A DNA stretch of 64,000 nt from Paraburkholderia sp. ZP32-5 (GCF_021390495.1 NZ_JAJEJP010000001.1:1-64000); one strand, 5' to 3'. Positions 11,689-20,299 are shown, counted from the stretch's first letter. The notes: generated by a model not told the origin, from the sequence alone. Program-made: numbers and translations.

Positions 11689-13539
11689 ATGCAGTTGCGA
11701 CACTTGGTCATTCCACATTTTCGCAATCTGCGCGAGGTAGCGATCGATTTCGCGACGGAGCTATCGCCCATACCGGGCGCGGCCACCGATGCTACGCCGA
11801 AGGTCATTCGGAGCCATGCCTTGATCGGTCAGAACGGTACCGGCAAGTCCAACCTGATTGAGGCGCTGGTCACCATCTTTCGCGACGTGGATCTCAATCA
11901 AGACGCTGCGTTTGACTACACGCTGGAGTACGAGATTCGTGGTCATATCGTGCGAATTCAGGCCGACACTGCAAGGCAAAAGCGGCCCTATGTTTGGGTG
12001 GATGGTGATCGTGTTACCCAGGACTATTTGAATAAAAACGACCCGCCCGAGAAGACTCCGCGCGATGAGAGACGCGGACCGCGCTTGTTGCCGACCCATG
12101 TCTTCGCTTACTACTCGGGCCGCAACGAGCGCATCGAAGCCTTGTTTCAGGAGCATCAGCGCCGCTTCAACCAGCGCCAAGAAATCACAACGGACGAGGT
12201 GCTGCCTGAGCAGCTGCTTGCTAACTTCGCTGCAAGCGATGCGGACATCCGGGCAGTGGATGAAGCCAAGCGTCGGCGAGAGGCTCGGCTGAAACAGGCC
12301 GGCGACGATCGTCTGCGTCGACTGTTCTATTGTCGCGGCGGCCACAGCCAGTTGGTTCTGCTGGCATGTTTGCTGTCGGACGACCCGGTTTTCCAGAAGG
12401 TGCTGAGGAATCTGCACATCGAATCGCTGGAGTCTGCGCTGTTCGTGCTGAAGGAACCGCATCGATTGCGTACCAAACGCCGTGAAGGGAAGTTTGACGA
12501 GAACGAATTGAACGAAGGGGATCCACGCTTCTGGTACGCGCGGGGCAACGTTGTGAGTGAGTTCCTGGACAAACTATGGCAGGTGGCTTGGGCGCCCATC
12601 GAGCAGGAAACCTTCAAACAACTCGATTTTCGCGGCCGCACCGAGAAGCAGAAGCAGCTCTACTTGTTTGTGCCTAGCCAGACCGATCTGAAGAAATTGG
12701 GCGATCTGGTTGCCGGCACGGACAGTTTTTTTCGCTACGCAGAAGGTGCCTACATCGGCGACTTGATCGACGAGGTACGCATCACGGTCAAAAAGGTTGA
12801 CGAGCATGGCGGCAAAGTAAGCTTCGCCCAGCTTTCCGAAGGCGAGATGCAGATGCTCACGGTGCTTGGCCTGATGCGTATCACGCGGGAAGACCATTGC
12901 CTGTTTCTGCTCGACGAGCCGGACACCCATCTGAACCCGCTGTGGAAATTGCGTCTGTTCGATGACATCAAGGATGCGATGGCGAACGAGGCTGGTTTAG
13001 GCGCGTCGGGGGAGTCTCAGGTGTTGCTGACCACACATGACCCGATCTTGCTTGGAAGCCTACAACGTGAGCAAGTACATATACTGCGCAAAGGCCCCGA
13101 TAGGACTGTGGTGGATGTCCCAGATGAAAATCCTCGTGGCATGGGCGTAGCCGGGCTGCTAAAGAGCGAACTGTTCGGTTTGAGTTCTACATTGGACCAG
13201 CGCACGATCGAAGATTTGGATCGACGAAACGAGTTGCTCGCTAAGGAGGCAAGGAACGAGCTTGTTCCAGGTGAGAGAACTGAGTTAGAGCGCCTGAAAG
13301 CCTATCTAACTGATCTCGGCTTTTCGCGCGAGTACCGAGATCCGCTTTATCAATTGTTTATCCAGAAGATGTATGAGGCGCGCAGTCTGCCAATGGCGCA
13401 GTTGCTGACACAGGAGCAGCAGACACATCAAGACCAGTTAGCTCAGCAGATTGCCAAAGCCATGGTTGCGGATAAGCGCTTGAGTGAAATGGAGTCGCTT
13501 GCAAAAGCTTTGAGACCGACGAAGGAGGGTGAGGCATGA
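11689..13539 (+). CDS. AAA/ABC-type ATPase, PtuA/OLD-like, restriction-associated
   Basis: Starts at ATG 11689, two bases after the hsdS stop; the frame stays open upstream but that part overlaps hsdS. The 616-residue protein has an SMC/RecF-like split ATPase. Walker A GQNGTGKS is at 47-54, the ABC signature LSEGE near 382, Walker B CLFLLDEPDTHLNP near 403, and a later TTHDP switch. This is the arrangement of PtuA-type ATPases, which act with an HNH nuclease in Septu systems and in some retrons. The HNH gene follows directly. Its place inside an hsd operon suggests it is a second effector arm or couples to restriction; that role is inferred. Confidence 0.85.
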   Translation: MQLRHLVIPHFRNLREVAIDFATELSPIPGAATDATPKVIRSHALIGQNGTGKSNLIEALVTIFRDVDLNQDAAFDYTLEYEIRGHIVRIQADTARQKRPYVWVDGDRVTQDYLNKNDPPEKTPRDERRGPRLLPTHVFAYYSGRNERIEALFQEHQRRFNQRQEITTDEVLPEQLLANFAASDADIRAVDEAKRRREARLKQAGDDRLRRLFYCRGGHSQLVLLACLLSDDPVFQKVLRNLHIESLESALFVLKEPHRLRTKRREGKFDENELNEGDPRFWYARGNVVSEFLDKLWQVAWAPIEQETFKQLDFRGRTEKQKQLYLFVPSQTDLKKLGDLVAGTDSFFRYAEGAYIGDLIDEVRITVKKVDEHGGKVSFAQLSEGEMQMLTVLGLMRITREDHCLFLLDEPDTHLNPLWKLRLFDDIKDAMANEAGLGASGESQVLLTTHDPILLGSLQREQVHILRKGPDRTVVDVPDENPRGMGVAGLLKSELFGLSSTLDQRTIEDLDRRNELLAKEARNELVPGERTELERLKAYLTDLGFSREYRDPLYQLFIQKMYEARSLPMAQLLTQEQQTHQDQLAQQIAKAMVADKRLSEMESLAKALRPTKEGEA

Positions 13540-14387
13540 GGCCAGTTCGCATTCCTCCTGGGAGTTCGCCTCCGCAAGACTGGCTAGACGAAGCCGCGGC
13601 GCTAACAGAGCAACTCAGGAATGCGCCCGATGACAAAACGCGCATTGCCTTGGCATTCGCACATAGAAAGCTTTGGCGCGATCCAAGACTTTTGAATTGG
13701 CTGACAGACGTCCATCACCGCAAGTGCTGGTACAGCGAAGCGAAAGAATCCGTGTCGTCGTACCACGTCGATCATTTTCGACCCAAAGGGCGTGCGGCAC
13801 AGATGGACGGAACTCAAAGATCTGGCTACTGGTGGCTGACCTTCGATTGGAAAAATTATCGCCTGGCTGGACAGCTTCTTAACGTCAAGAAGCGGGATCT
13901 CTTCCCCGTGCAGATACCAGGTGTCGCCCTGCCAGCCGTCTTGCCGACTCTTCTGGCAGAAGGGTCTCTGCTAATTGATCCGCTTGCAAATGAGGCGTGG
14001 TTTGTGTCGTTTGAGCGCTTCGACGATGGCGAGTGCGTAGCAACGCCTAGCCCCGGTCTGTCACAGCAGAACGAGGATCGAGTAACGCTCACTATCGAGG
14101 TGTTGGGCCTAAATCGCTTGCGTTTGCTCAACAAGAACCGGGCCGAGACTTGGGACAAATGTCTTGAGCGAATTAAGGAGTTTGAAGATGCAGATTCACA
14201 CGCGCTTCTACAGACACAAGAGGCACTACGCCTAGTGGCTGCACGAGCCCTCGCGCAACTGTGCTCGGAGGATCAGGAGTTCTCGTCCGTTGCAAAGGCG
14301 TGTGTCGAAAAGCAGGCACCAAAGGCGCTGTGCCTGTTGGTAAATGATCTTTTGGCACATCCGGAATTGCTCAAGATCGCTGCCTGA
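13536..14387 (+). CDS. HNH endonuclease, PtuB-like
   Basis: Overlaps the ATPase gene by four bases (ATGA), so the two are translationally coupled. The 283-residue protein has an HNH/beta-beta-alpha metal centre: KCWYSEAK at 63-70 followed by YHVDHFRPKG (76-85), with H77 and H80 as likely metal or catalytic residues, then a tryptophan-rich YWWLTFDWKNY stretch. This order matches PtuB-type HNH nucleases found beside PtuA ATPases. It is the last gene of the hsd operon. DNA or RNA as target cannot be told from sequence. Confidence 0.8.
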   Translation: MRPVRIPPGSSPPQDWLDEAAALTEQLRNAPDDKTRIALAFAHRKLWRDPRLLNWLTDVHHRKCWYSEAKESVSSYHVDHFRPKGRAAQMDGTQRSGYWWLTFDWKNYRLAGQLLNVKKRDLFPVQIPGVALPAVLPTLLAEGSLLIDPLANEAWFVSFERFDDGECVATPSPGLSQQNEDRVTLTIEVLGLNRLRLLNKNRAETWDKCLERIKEFEDADSHALLQTQEALRLVAARALAQLCSEDQEFSSVAKACVEKQAPKALCLLVNDLLAHPELLKIAA

Positions 14388-14434
14388 ACTATGCCTATGT
14401 CTCATACCATCTGGTGCGTCGGCTGGGCTTGCGA

Positions 14435-14479
14435 AGTGGTCGGGAATTGGATTGCATTTTGCAAAGAGCCGGCGCGAAG
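14435..14479 (+). pseudogene. Probable upstream half of a split hsdR remnant
   Basis: Translates as SGRELDCILQRAGAK, which resembles the short helix that precedes the nuclease domain in HsdR_N proteins (usual pattern: a charged helix, LEAAGW, VVQD). The expected continuation, IVQEVRQINLSNGTG, appears only on the far side of the inverted-repeat cassette at about 16,399. The two parts are not in one frame, and the assignment of this short piece is tentative. Confidence 0.35.
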
Positions 14480-14525
14480 GTAAGCGTGTAGCCAGTGACG
14501 TCTTGACCTGACGTTGGAGTTACCG
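14480..14525 (+). repeat. Left 46-bp inverted repeat
   Basis: Begins GTAAGCGTGTAGCCAGTGAC and ends GTTGGAGTTACCG. The reverse complement at 16351-16396 differs at only two adjacent positions in the middle (CT here, GC there). The similarity stops sharply at both edges. Confidence 0.85.
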
Positions 14526-14642
14526 GTGTACGCGAAGCTGATCAGCAACGCGCCACGGCGTGAGTTCGTCCACGCGATTGACGGGGTGCTCCGCGACCCG
14601 GGCACCTCGGTCATTGTTGCGCGAAGGGACCGCCTCTGCTAG
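14526..14642 (+). other. Short open frame of 38 codons before the PAAR gene
   Basis: Starts at a GTG directly on the inner edge of the left repeat and reads VYAKLISNAPRREFVHAIDG onward to a TAG. The composition looks protein-like, but no ribosome site is obvious and I recognise no family. It could be the tail of a gene cut by the repeat or a leader peptide. Confidence 0.25.
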
Positions 14643-14673
14643 TTTTCTCACGTCTCATATGAGGAAATGGCGC

Positions 14674-15210
14674 ATGGTTGCACGAGCAAAAATTCGCGTA
14701 GGCGACAAGACCTCTCACGGTGGTACCGTGATCGAAGGCTTTCCCGAGATGCAGTGCTATGGCAAACCGATCGCCGGCCTTGGCCATGCAGTGACCTGTC
14801 CAAAGTGCTCTGGCCATCACCAGATCGTCGAAGGTGTGGCCAGCTTCTCATTTAAAGGAACACCGATCGCGCTTGAAGGGATGAAGACGTCGTGTGGGGC
14901 CGTTCTGATCGCTTCACAGCATCTGGATCTAGTTGAGCTTGTATCCGGAGGGAGTCCTTCGAGCTCTGACCTCCTCACGTCTGGGCCGCCAGAAGGGGGC
15001 GATCACGAGGAACAAGTGATCGAACAGTGGTTCGGCCTGGAAGACGAGCATGGGAACCCTGTGAAAGGCTATAAATACGACCTGCTCAAGGACGGCGAAA
15101 TGCACACACAGGCTGCGAGCTTTGACAGCGGGAAAAGCTCTGTCGTCGCGGGCGACGCAAATCTGCGCACCGTCATGTGGCTCGCGCGTGACTCGGTGGC
15201 GAAAATATGA
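14674..15210 (+). CDS. PAAR domain protein (type VI secretion spike tip)
   Basis: Caps the VgrG spike of the type VI secretion system and delivers cargo. The start at ATG 14674 is chosen because GAGGAA lies 7 bases upstream; an in-frame ATG at 14659 is possible. The N-terminal 90 residues carry the PAAR_CT_2 pattern: VGDKTSHGGTVIEG (9-22), TCPKCSGHH (41-49), and SCGAVLIASQ (73-82). A C-terminal extension of about 80 residues is similar in style to cargo-linker domains. It overlaps the next gene by four bases. A paralogue lies at 61756-62292. Confidence 0.85.
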   Translation: MVARAKIRVGDKTSHGGTVIEGFPEMQCYGKPIAGLGHAVTCPKCSGHHQIVEGVASFSFKGTPIALEGMKTSCGAVLIASQHLDLVELVSGGSPSSSDLLTSGPPEGGDHEEQVIEQWFGLEDEHGNPVKGYKYDLLKDGEMHTQAASFDSGKSSVVAGDANLRTVMWLARDSVAKI

Positions 15211-15830
15211 AAGACAAGAAAGCGACGCTCGATGCACAGACGCGACGACTCGCGGCGATGGCGTATGGCGAGTCATCACCTGATAACAACGCTGATGAGA
15301 TATTCGCTCTAGCCAGCGTACTAGTGCGGCAGCGTGATGCGAGAGGGTACTCGGACATGAGTACCTTCGTTTCGTCAGAAAGATCCTTTTCGTTTGTGGT
15401 AAGCGACGGGAATCCCCGATATACGCAACTGATGAAGGCAACGGAGGCTCAGATCGAGAAGGATCGCGGGATGAAGACCGCCATCGCCGCAGCACGAAAC
15501 GCACTGGCTTACGGTCAGGACAAGTCGAACGGCGCCTATTTCTGGGACGGAGCCGACATCAAGTCACATTACTCCACACATCCGAAGGTCGCGGTTGGAA
15601 TCAAATTCACCGATCCCTCGCACAACATCTACGACATCAAGGAATCGACGAAGCTGGTAATCAAATACAAGTTCACGAAAAAGAAGGTCGCTGGAAAAAT
15701 CACCATCGAAAAAACCGAGCTCTATCGCTACGATCACGTTTATGAGTCGACTGCAGCTTACGGCGGCACCATTTTCTGGAAGTTCAATCCCGATTACGTC
15801 AAGTTCACCCATTCAAAGGAATATCTATGA
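15207..15830 (+). CDS. Putative type VI effector, possibly a peptidoglycan hydrolase
   Basis: A 207-residue protein coupled to the PAAR gene (ATGA overlap) and to a secreted partner downstream, the usual place of a toxin. The N-terminus, RRLAAMAYGESS followed by an alanine-rich helix and later a serine/phenylalanine-rich segment SERSFSFVVSDGNP, resembles lysozyme-like or SleB-like cell-wall hydrolases, in which the Glu of the xYGE motif (E22) would be catalytic. There is no signal peptide, consistent with delivery by the secretion spike. The enzymatic assignment is weak; the effector role comes from context. Confidence 0.6.
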   Translation: MKDKKATLDAQTRRLAAMAYGESSPDNNADEIFALASVLVRQRDARGYSDMSTFVSSERSFSFVVSDGNPRYTQLMKATEAQIEKDRGMKTAIAAARNALAYGQDKSNGAYFWDGADIKSHYSTHPKVAVGIKFTDPSHNIYDIKESTKLVIKYKFTKKKVAGKITIEKTELYRYDHVYESTAAYGGTIFWKFNPDYVKFTHSKEYL

Positions 15831-16339
15831 AAGGGATGTTCCTTCTACCCGGCTTGTTCATAGTCAGCGCGGCATATTCCGCAAAGCCATCGGATGCACT
15901 GATCTATAGCTGCATGAGCGCGAGTCCAATGTCGCGAGAAATTCGCCTGACGCTCATACCGACGAACGAGAGCATTGACGAGGATGACTACAAACCTGGT
16001 TATAAAGCGACGTTTTTTCAATACAAGGGAAAGGACATAGGATATGCACAGGGCACCGCGTCAAATGCGCTGATATACGACGGGGTTCTCTATCGAACGA
16101 GCGCAGCGACTCGATTGCTAGCCGGGAAAGACGAGCCGGTCGAGATCAATCCAAATTTGGCAGCGTGGTGGTTGTTGAGTGAAGGGCGAGATCGATTCTT
16201 GTGTGTCAGTGACACGCTAGGAGGACTTGGTAGAAGTGGTAGCTATCAGAATGTGCGATACGCATATTTGTTGTCGCTGTCTTCGCCGAGGCATCTGTAT
16301 TTTGCGTTGGGTGACCTTCGCCACTATAAAGAGCACTGA
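15827..16339 (+). CDS. Putative periplasmic immunity protein
   Basis: A 170-residue protein with an N-terminal signal peptide (MKGMFLLPGLFIVSAAYSAK). It overlaps the effector gene by four bases. A secreted partner fits protection against an effector acting in the periplasm, which agrees with a cell-wall target. No known domain is recognised. The right inverted repeat begins 12 bases after its stop. Confidence 0.6.
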   Translation: MKGMFLLPGLFIVSAAYSAKPSDALIYSCMSASPMSREIRLTLIPTNESIDEDDYKPGYKATFFQYKGKDIGYAQGTASNALIYDGVLYRTSAATRLLAGKDEPVEINPNLAAWWLLSEGRDRFLCVSDTLGGLGRSGSYQNVRYAYLLSLSSPRHLYFALGDLRHYKEH

Positions 16340-16350
16340 TGCCCAGTACT

Positions 16351-16396
16351 CGGTAACTCCAACGTCGCGTCAAGACGTCACTGGCTACACGCTTAC
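16351..16396 (-). repeat. Right 46-bp inverted repeat
   Basis: Reverse complement of 14480-14525 with two mismatches. Its outer edge adjoins the hsdR remnant. Confidence 0.85.
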
Positions 16397-16615
16397 GAAT
16401 TGTGCAGGAAGTCAGGCAAATCAATCTGTCAAATGGTACCGGTGTGGCTGTCCGCGAATACTCCACTGACACCGGCCCTGCCGACTACGTGCTGTTCGTT
16501 AATCGCAACCCCCGTTGGCGCAATTGAAGCTAAAAGAGACCGGGGCAGGCGACAATTTGGCCATTACCGAGACACAGACCGAGCGCATTACGCCCGCTCC
16601 AAGCTCAAATGGCGC
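16397..16615 (+). pseudogene. hsdR N-terminal remnant, frameshifted
   Basis: Encodes the conserved nuclease core of HsdR_N proteins: IVQEVRQINLSNGTG, VAVREYSTDTGPADYVLFV, then after a one-base shift PVGAIEAKRDRG, and after another HYARSKLKWRK. The PD-(D/E)xK residues (the Asp of GPADY and the E-A-K) are still legible. At least two frameshifts and the loss of everything downstream show it is dead. It is a different lineage from the intact hsdR at 5549. Confidence 0.75.
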
Positions 16616-16619
16616 AAGG

Positions 16620-16712
16620 ACAGTAATGCGACTCGGCGACGCTGGTCCTCCGGGCTCTCCGTCTCGCGAGCCTGCTTCAGTTCAACAGAAATACCTGTCG
16701 ATCGTTCTTGTG
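16620..16712 (-). pseudogene. symE remnant
   Basis: On the minus strand it reads STGISVELKQARETESPEDQ then RRRVAL, closely matching residues 18-45 of the intact SymE encoded at 21135-21443. Only this N-terminal part remains and both copies point the same way. It is probably the trace of a duplicated or displaced symE locus. Confidence 0.6.
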
Positions 16713-16784
16713 CAACTACTACACAGCTAGCCGGTTCGGGTGTCACCGGCGCGGGGCATGCCGTAATCGCCAGCCAGATAGTGA

Positions 16785-16886
16785 CTACGTGGCGTTGACG
16801 GCATGCTTGCGTGCAATCAGTGCGGCTGACGTACCCAGCTGTAGCGTCGCCTCGACAATCTGCCGTTTGAACTCCGCCGAGAAGTT
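16785..16886 (-). pseudogene. IS66-type orfA (tnpA) fragment
   Basis: The minus strand encodes NFSAEFKRQIVEATLQ, LGTSAALIARKHAVNAT, the helix-turn-helix start of IS66/IS3-type small transposase subunits, ending at TAG. The N-terminal residues continue in another frame upstream (VDTTADRPAQPK). No further transposase genes remain, so this is a decayed insertion. Confidence 0.55.
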
Positions 16887-17004
16887 TGGGTTGTGCTGGT
16901 CTGTCCGCGGTTGTGTCCACCATAGTTTGGTGGACACCAAAGTAGCCAAACTCAACGATCAGTTCCAGACGGTGCTACGGACTCGCTTACGAAAAATTGA
17001 AGCC

Positions 17005-20000
17005 TTAATCATTTGCTTTTTTCATGCCGTCTGACCTTCGTTTCTTGATTGATTCGAGAAACAGCATTTTGTTCGCATTTCGTTGCGCTAGCTTAAGATT
17101 TCCATCTGCCACGATCATTGACTGTAGCGAACTAAGTGTCTTTTGCATCCTCGACGCGCTTGCATCTGACATCGGCTTAAGCGTGTAAATCTCGATTAAT
17201 TTCAGCATGATGAGCGCAGCAGAAAAGCGTTGTTTTTCGTTTCTTTTTAAAAACTTATCAACCGAATCCAGATAATCGTTCAAAGAAAGATCAATTTGCA
17301 AGATAGTGCTTAACAGCTGCTCGATGCAGTGATCCGCTGTATTAGCATGCTCTTTTATGACGATCTCCAATTGATTGGTTCCGAGTGAATCTAGAGTTAA
17401 CCCAAAGATCGAGCGAGGAGCGAAGAGTTTGAAGAGAACGCCTATATCCAGCCCTGTCGCAGGCAGCGATTTCTCCAGCTCTTTGAGTACCTTCAACTCC
17501 TCCGCTTCGTCACGTAATTCGATTGCTAGTAAGACGACAAGCAAAATTTGCGACCAGTATCGAATTATCTTTCGATAAGCGTGGATTTTCAATTGCGCAT
17601 TATCAATCAACTCCGAATTTCTTAGGATTTTCGAAGTAATTTGAAGTGCGGCCACAAAATCGGGCACGGCTCCATGAAGTTTTGGTTTCTGCCCGTTTGT
17701 CACGATGATTGTGTGTTTGGCTTCATGCACATCTATTTCATCGAGAATAGCTTCACGTTCGGCCTCTGATGGGCGCGGTGGATATAGCTCTTTCCCAATT
17801 TCTTTTCGATCTTCGTCACTTATAGGAAATTCCGTGAAAGTCACTTCATCAAACAATGCCAAGTCTATATTTAAGGCAATAGGTTCGAAGAATTTGTCCA
17901 AAAGCTCCAAGGAACGCTCTAAAGCATCTTGCCTTCCACGTTGCTTTCCCGTGAAGTAATCTAATTCTTCACCTAATTTTAAGAATTCTGACGGAGTGAG
18001 TGCCAGTTCAAAGAACGACGACGACTCTTGCAAGCGAATGGACAGAAAGAAAGCTCTCAGACAATCAAATTTGAAACAAATCTCTTCGCCTAAATCAAGG
18101 AATATCCCTTTTTGCTTCAATTCTTCAATAAATGGACCTGACGCGGATGTGAGGAGCTTTTTCTTGAAATATTCAGCAGTAAATAGATCGAGTTCATTGT
18201 GTGTAAGTCGATCTCTATTTTCCTGATAAAGATGATGCGCTAAGTCCGTCAAAAAATGGCGCTTGACCGTCGAGTCAAGCCGGGTTCTCGATTTCGCTTC
18301 GCTGAACTTGTCAAGCATTCCATCAATCAGTGTGTCTATGATTTCCGCGTGATTTACGGGATCAAAGGCGATTCTCTTTTCTCGAACCCAAAGAAATACT
18401 GAAACCAAAAACGGTGTGCGCGGGATGTTGAGACGCTTCAATGATTCAAGGATTCCATCCACTTGGTCGGACGAGATTTCTGCATCTTCATTGAACCATC
18501 GTTTCATTAATTCTCTAGTCTGTCGCCGGCCGAAGGAGTGAATATAAACCGTTTGTTGTGAGTCAAAAAACTTAGTAACTGTCGCCTCATTGAGTGATGC
18601 CTGCACGTCTTCGACGGTCGAAATATAAACCTTGTTACCACTAAATTCATTAAAAAAATCTTTAATCAAACTGGTTAATTTGGAATTTTGGGGGTCAAAA
18701 TTATCCAGACAGACAGCCAGCCTCCCGAGCTTCAACAACTCAAGAAGTTGCGCCCTAGAATATGTGCCTCCCGCGAAAGACGTCATCGCCTCAAGAAAGG
18801 CTGCGCGAGTGTGCCTAGGAAGCGTATGCAGGTTTACGTAACAACCAATAATTACCCCGTTAGCGTCGGGAAATTCATTGGCATTTGCGCAAATATAATT
18901 GAGAATGGTTGTCTTTCCAGATTCTTTCGGCCCAACGAAAAGAACTGGCTCGGACTTTTTTATAATTTCAAGTAGGTCACAATATTCTATTTTCTCGCCA
19001 CCGCCATTATTTCCGACCTTTTTTTCTGATATTGTGCATAATTGTGGGGCAACAAAGAGCTGCTTCAAATTTCGTGGCGCTATATCCGATATTGTACTTG
19101 ACAATAATTGTGAATTGATCGTCTCGGTAATAGTCTCTAGAAATTCTTGAGTTGGCAAGAGAAGTTCAGCAGCCTGCGCAGATGCTCCACCTAAGTTAAA
19201 CGTTGCAGTTCCACCAGGAGCGAATCGCTCACTTGCGGAAAATACTCCTCTTTCTTCATAATATTCCCTGACTTTGACATCCCACTTGTCGCTGTCAAAG
19301 TCGTAGGTGGCCAAAGTGTATCCATTAAAATAGTTGCGCCCTTGATATAGGCATCCAGCATTGCTTAAAAATGTTTTTCCGGAGGGGCGGGCCATGGCAG
19401 CAAGATCGGCCATGTGATTATGACCGAAGAACACAGCGTTAAAATTTGAATACAAATGCCGATAGGTGACCGATTGATCAAATTGAACAAGCCAGCTAAT
19501 TGGATGATGTAGCAACGCAATTTTAAAATCGCAATCAGATACACTTTGGCTAAGAATGTCGAGTTGTCGCTGACCTATTAGCAATTCTCCGTAATCAAAA
19601 TCATTTGCTTTTCCACTGGCTCGCCATGCAGAATTTATTGCACATATACCAACGCTTCTTCCCGCGATTGTGACCCGGTAGGATTCGAATAACGGATTTG
19701 TTACGATACGAGGCGAGGCTACGAATTTTTCACGGAGCTTATTAAAATTTTCTAGCCCAGCCCACAAGTACGGCATCGAATTAATTTGATCAAGAAGCCC
19801 GTTAACTGCTTCGGTGTTTTGGAGATTACCGAAAACTGGACGCAGAGCGTCTGGCAGTCTTGTTTGTTCAACGTCGTGATTTCCAGGGACCATGAAAAAT
19901 CTATCACTGGCGATTTCAGATGCCTTCAACAGTGGCCGAATAAATCTGTCAGAGACAACGTTGTGCGTCTCGGATGAATACTTGCCCTTGCCAACTAGAT

Positions 20001-20151
20001 CGCCTGTAAAAAATACGGCGTCGATCGATCCAACGCTCTTTCTTTCAAGTTCGATGTCTTTAAATAGGGCGTCTAAGACAACCCGCTGGTCGGGCATGGA
20101 CGCATCCATTAGATGAAGGTCGGAAAGATGTACGATCGTTATCTTATGCAT
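17005..20151 (-). CDS. Calcineurin-like metallophosphoesterase fused to a STAND-like P-loop NTPase
   Basis: A 1,048-residue two-part protein. Residues 1-250 form a metallophosphoesterase with every metal-binding motif intact: DLH (11-13), GD (50-51), GNHD (90-93), HH (215-216) and GHNH (243-246). After a linker, an LFVAPQL segment precedes a P-loop NTPase with Walker A GPKESGKTT (407-415) and Walker B LAVCLDNFD (478-486). The remaining 500 residues are helical with no recognised repeat. The layout, an N-terminal enzyme, a STAND-like switch and a C-terminal sensor, is that of abortive-infection proteins. The gene is clearly AT-richer than its surroundings, so acquired. The start is ATG 20151 with only a weak ribosome site. 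A phage-defence role is inferred. Confidence 0.8.
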   Translation of the reverse strand: MHKITIVHLSDLHLMDASMPDQRVVLDALFKDIELERKSVGSIDAVFFTGDLVGKGKYSSETHNVVSDRFIRPLLKASEIASDRFFMVPGNHDVEQTRLPDALRPVFGNLQNTEAVNGLLDQINSMPYLWAGLENFNKLREKFVASPRIVTNPLFESYRVTIAGRSVGICAINSAWRASGKANDFDYGELLIGQRQLDILSQSVSDCDFKIALLHHPISWLVQFDQSVTYRHLYSNFNAVFFGHNHMADLAAMARPSGKTFLSNAGCLYQGRNYFNGYTLATYDFDSDKWDVKVREYYEERGVFSASERFAPGGTATFNLGGASAQAAELLLPTQEFLETITETINSQLLSSTISDIAPRNLKQLFVAPQLCTISEKKVGNNGGGEKIEYCDLLEIIKKSEPVLFVGPKESGKTTILNYICANANEFPDANGVIIGCYVNLHTLPRHTRAAFLEAMTSFAGGTYSRAQLLELLKLGRLAVCLDNFDPQNSKLTSLIKDFFNEFSGNKVYISTVEDVQASLNEATVTKFFDSQQTVYIHSFGRRQTRELMKRWFNEDAEISSDQVDGILESLKRLNIPRTPFLVSVFLWVREKRIAFDPVNHAEIIDTLIDGMLDKFSEAKSRTRLDSTVKRHFLTDLAHHLYQENRDRLTHNELDLFTAEYFKKKLLTSASGPFIEELKQKGIFLDLGEEICFKFDCLRAFFLSIRLQESSSFFELALTPSEFLKLGEELDYFTGKQRGRQDALERSLELLDKFFEPIALNIDLALFDEVTFTEFPISDEDRKEIGKELYPPRPSEAEREAILDEIDVHEAKHTIIVTNGQKPKLHGAVPDFVAALQITSKILRNSELIDNAQLKIHAYRKIIRYWSQILLVVLLAIELRDEAEELKVLKELEKSLPATGLDIGVLFKLFAPRSIFGLTLDSLGTNQLEIVIKEHANTADHCIEQLLSTILQIDLSLNDYLDSVDKFLKRNEKQRFSAALIMLKLIEIYTLKPMSDASASRMQKTLSSLQSMIVADGNLKLAQRNANKMLFLESIKKRRSDGMKKAND

Positions 20152-20299
20152 TTTGGGAGTGTGTAGGTGCTTCCGAACAATTGACGAAGGGCAATCCGCT
20201 AACGCCGAACATGTTAAATCTAATCTCGTGCGCGAATCTAAAAATTATTGATGTCGCGGTGTGCAATTATCCACGACGTGCGCGCTGCCAACGCCCCCC

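Larger units (their letters stand above)
14480..16396 (+). mobile_element. Inverted-repeat-bounded toxin cassette (PAAR, effector, immunity)
   Basis: A 1,917-bp unit is framed by near-identical 46-bp inverted repeats (44 of 46 positions). It holds three translationally coupled genes: a PAAR protein, a putative effector and a secreted putative immunity protein. No transposase or integrase lies inside. Its flanks look like two parts of one broken hsdR gene, which suggests the unit inserted as a discrete block. It could be a non-autonomous element moved in trans or an invertible segment; neither can be decided here. Confidence 0.6.

Noticed and set aside
14526..14673. Upstream extension of the PAAR gene to 14560
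   Set aside because: Ser/Arg-rich and not PAAR-like; the start at 14674 has a well-placed ribosome site.
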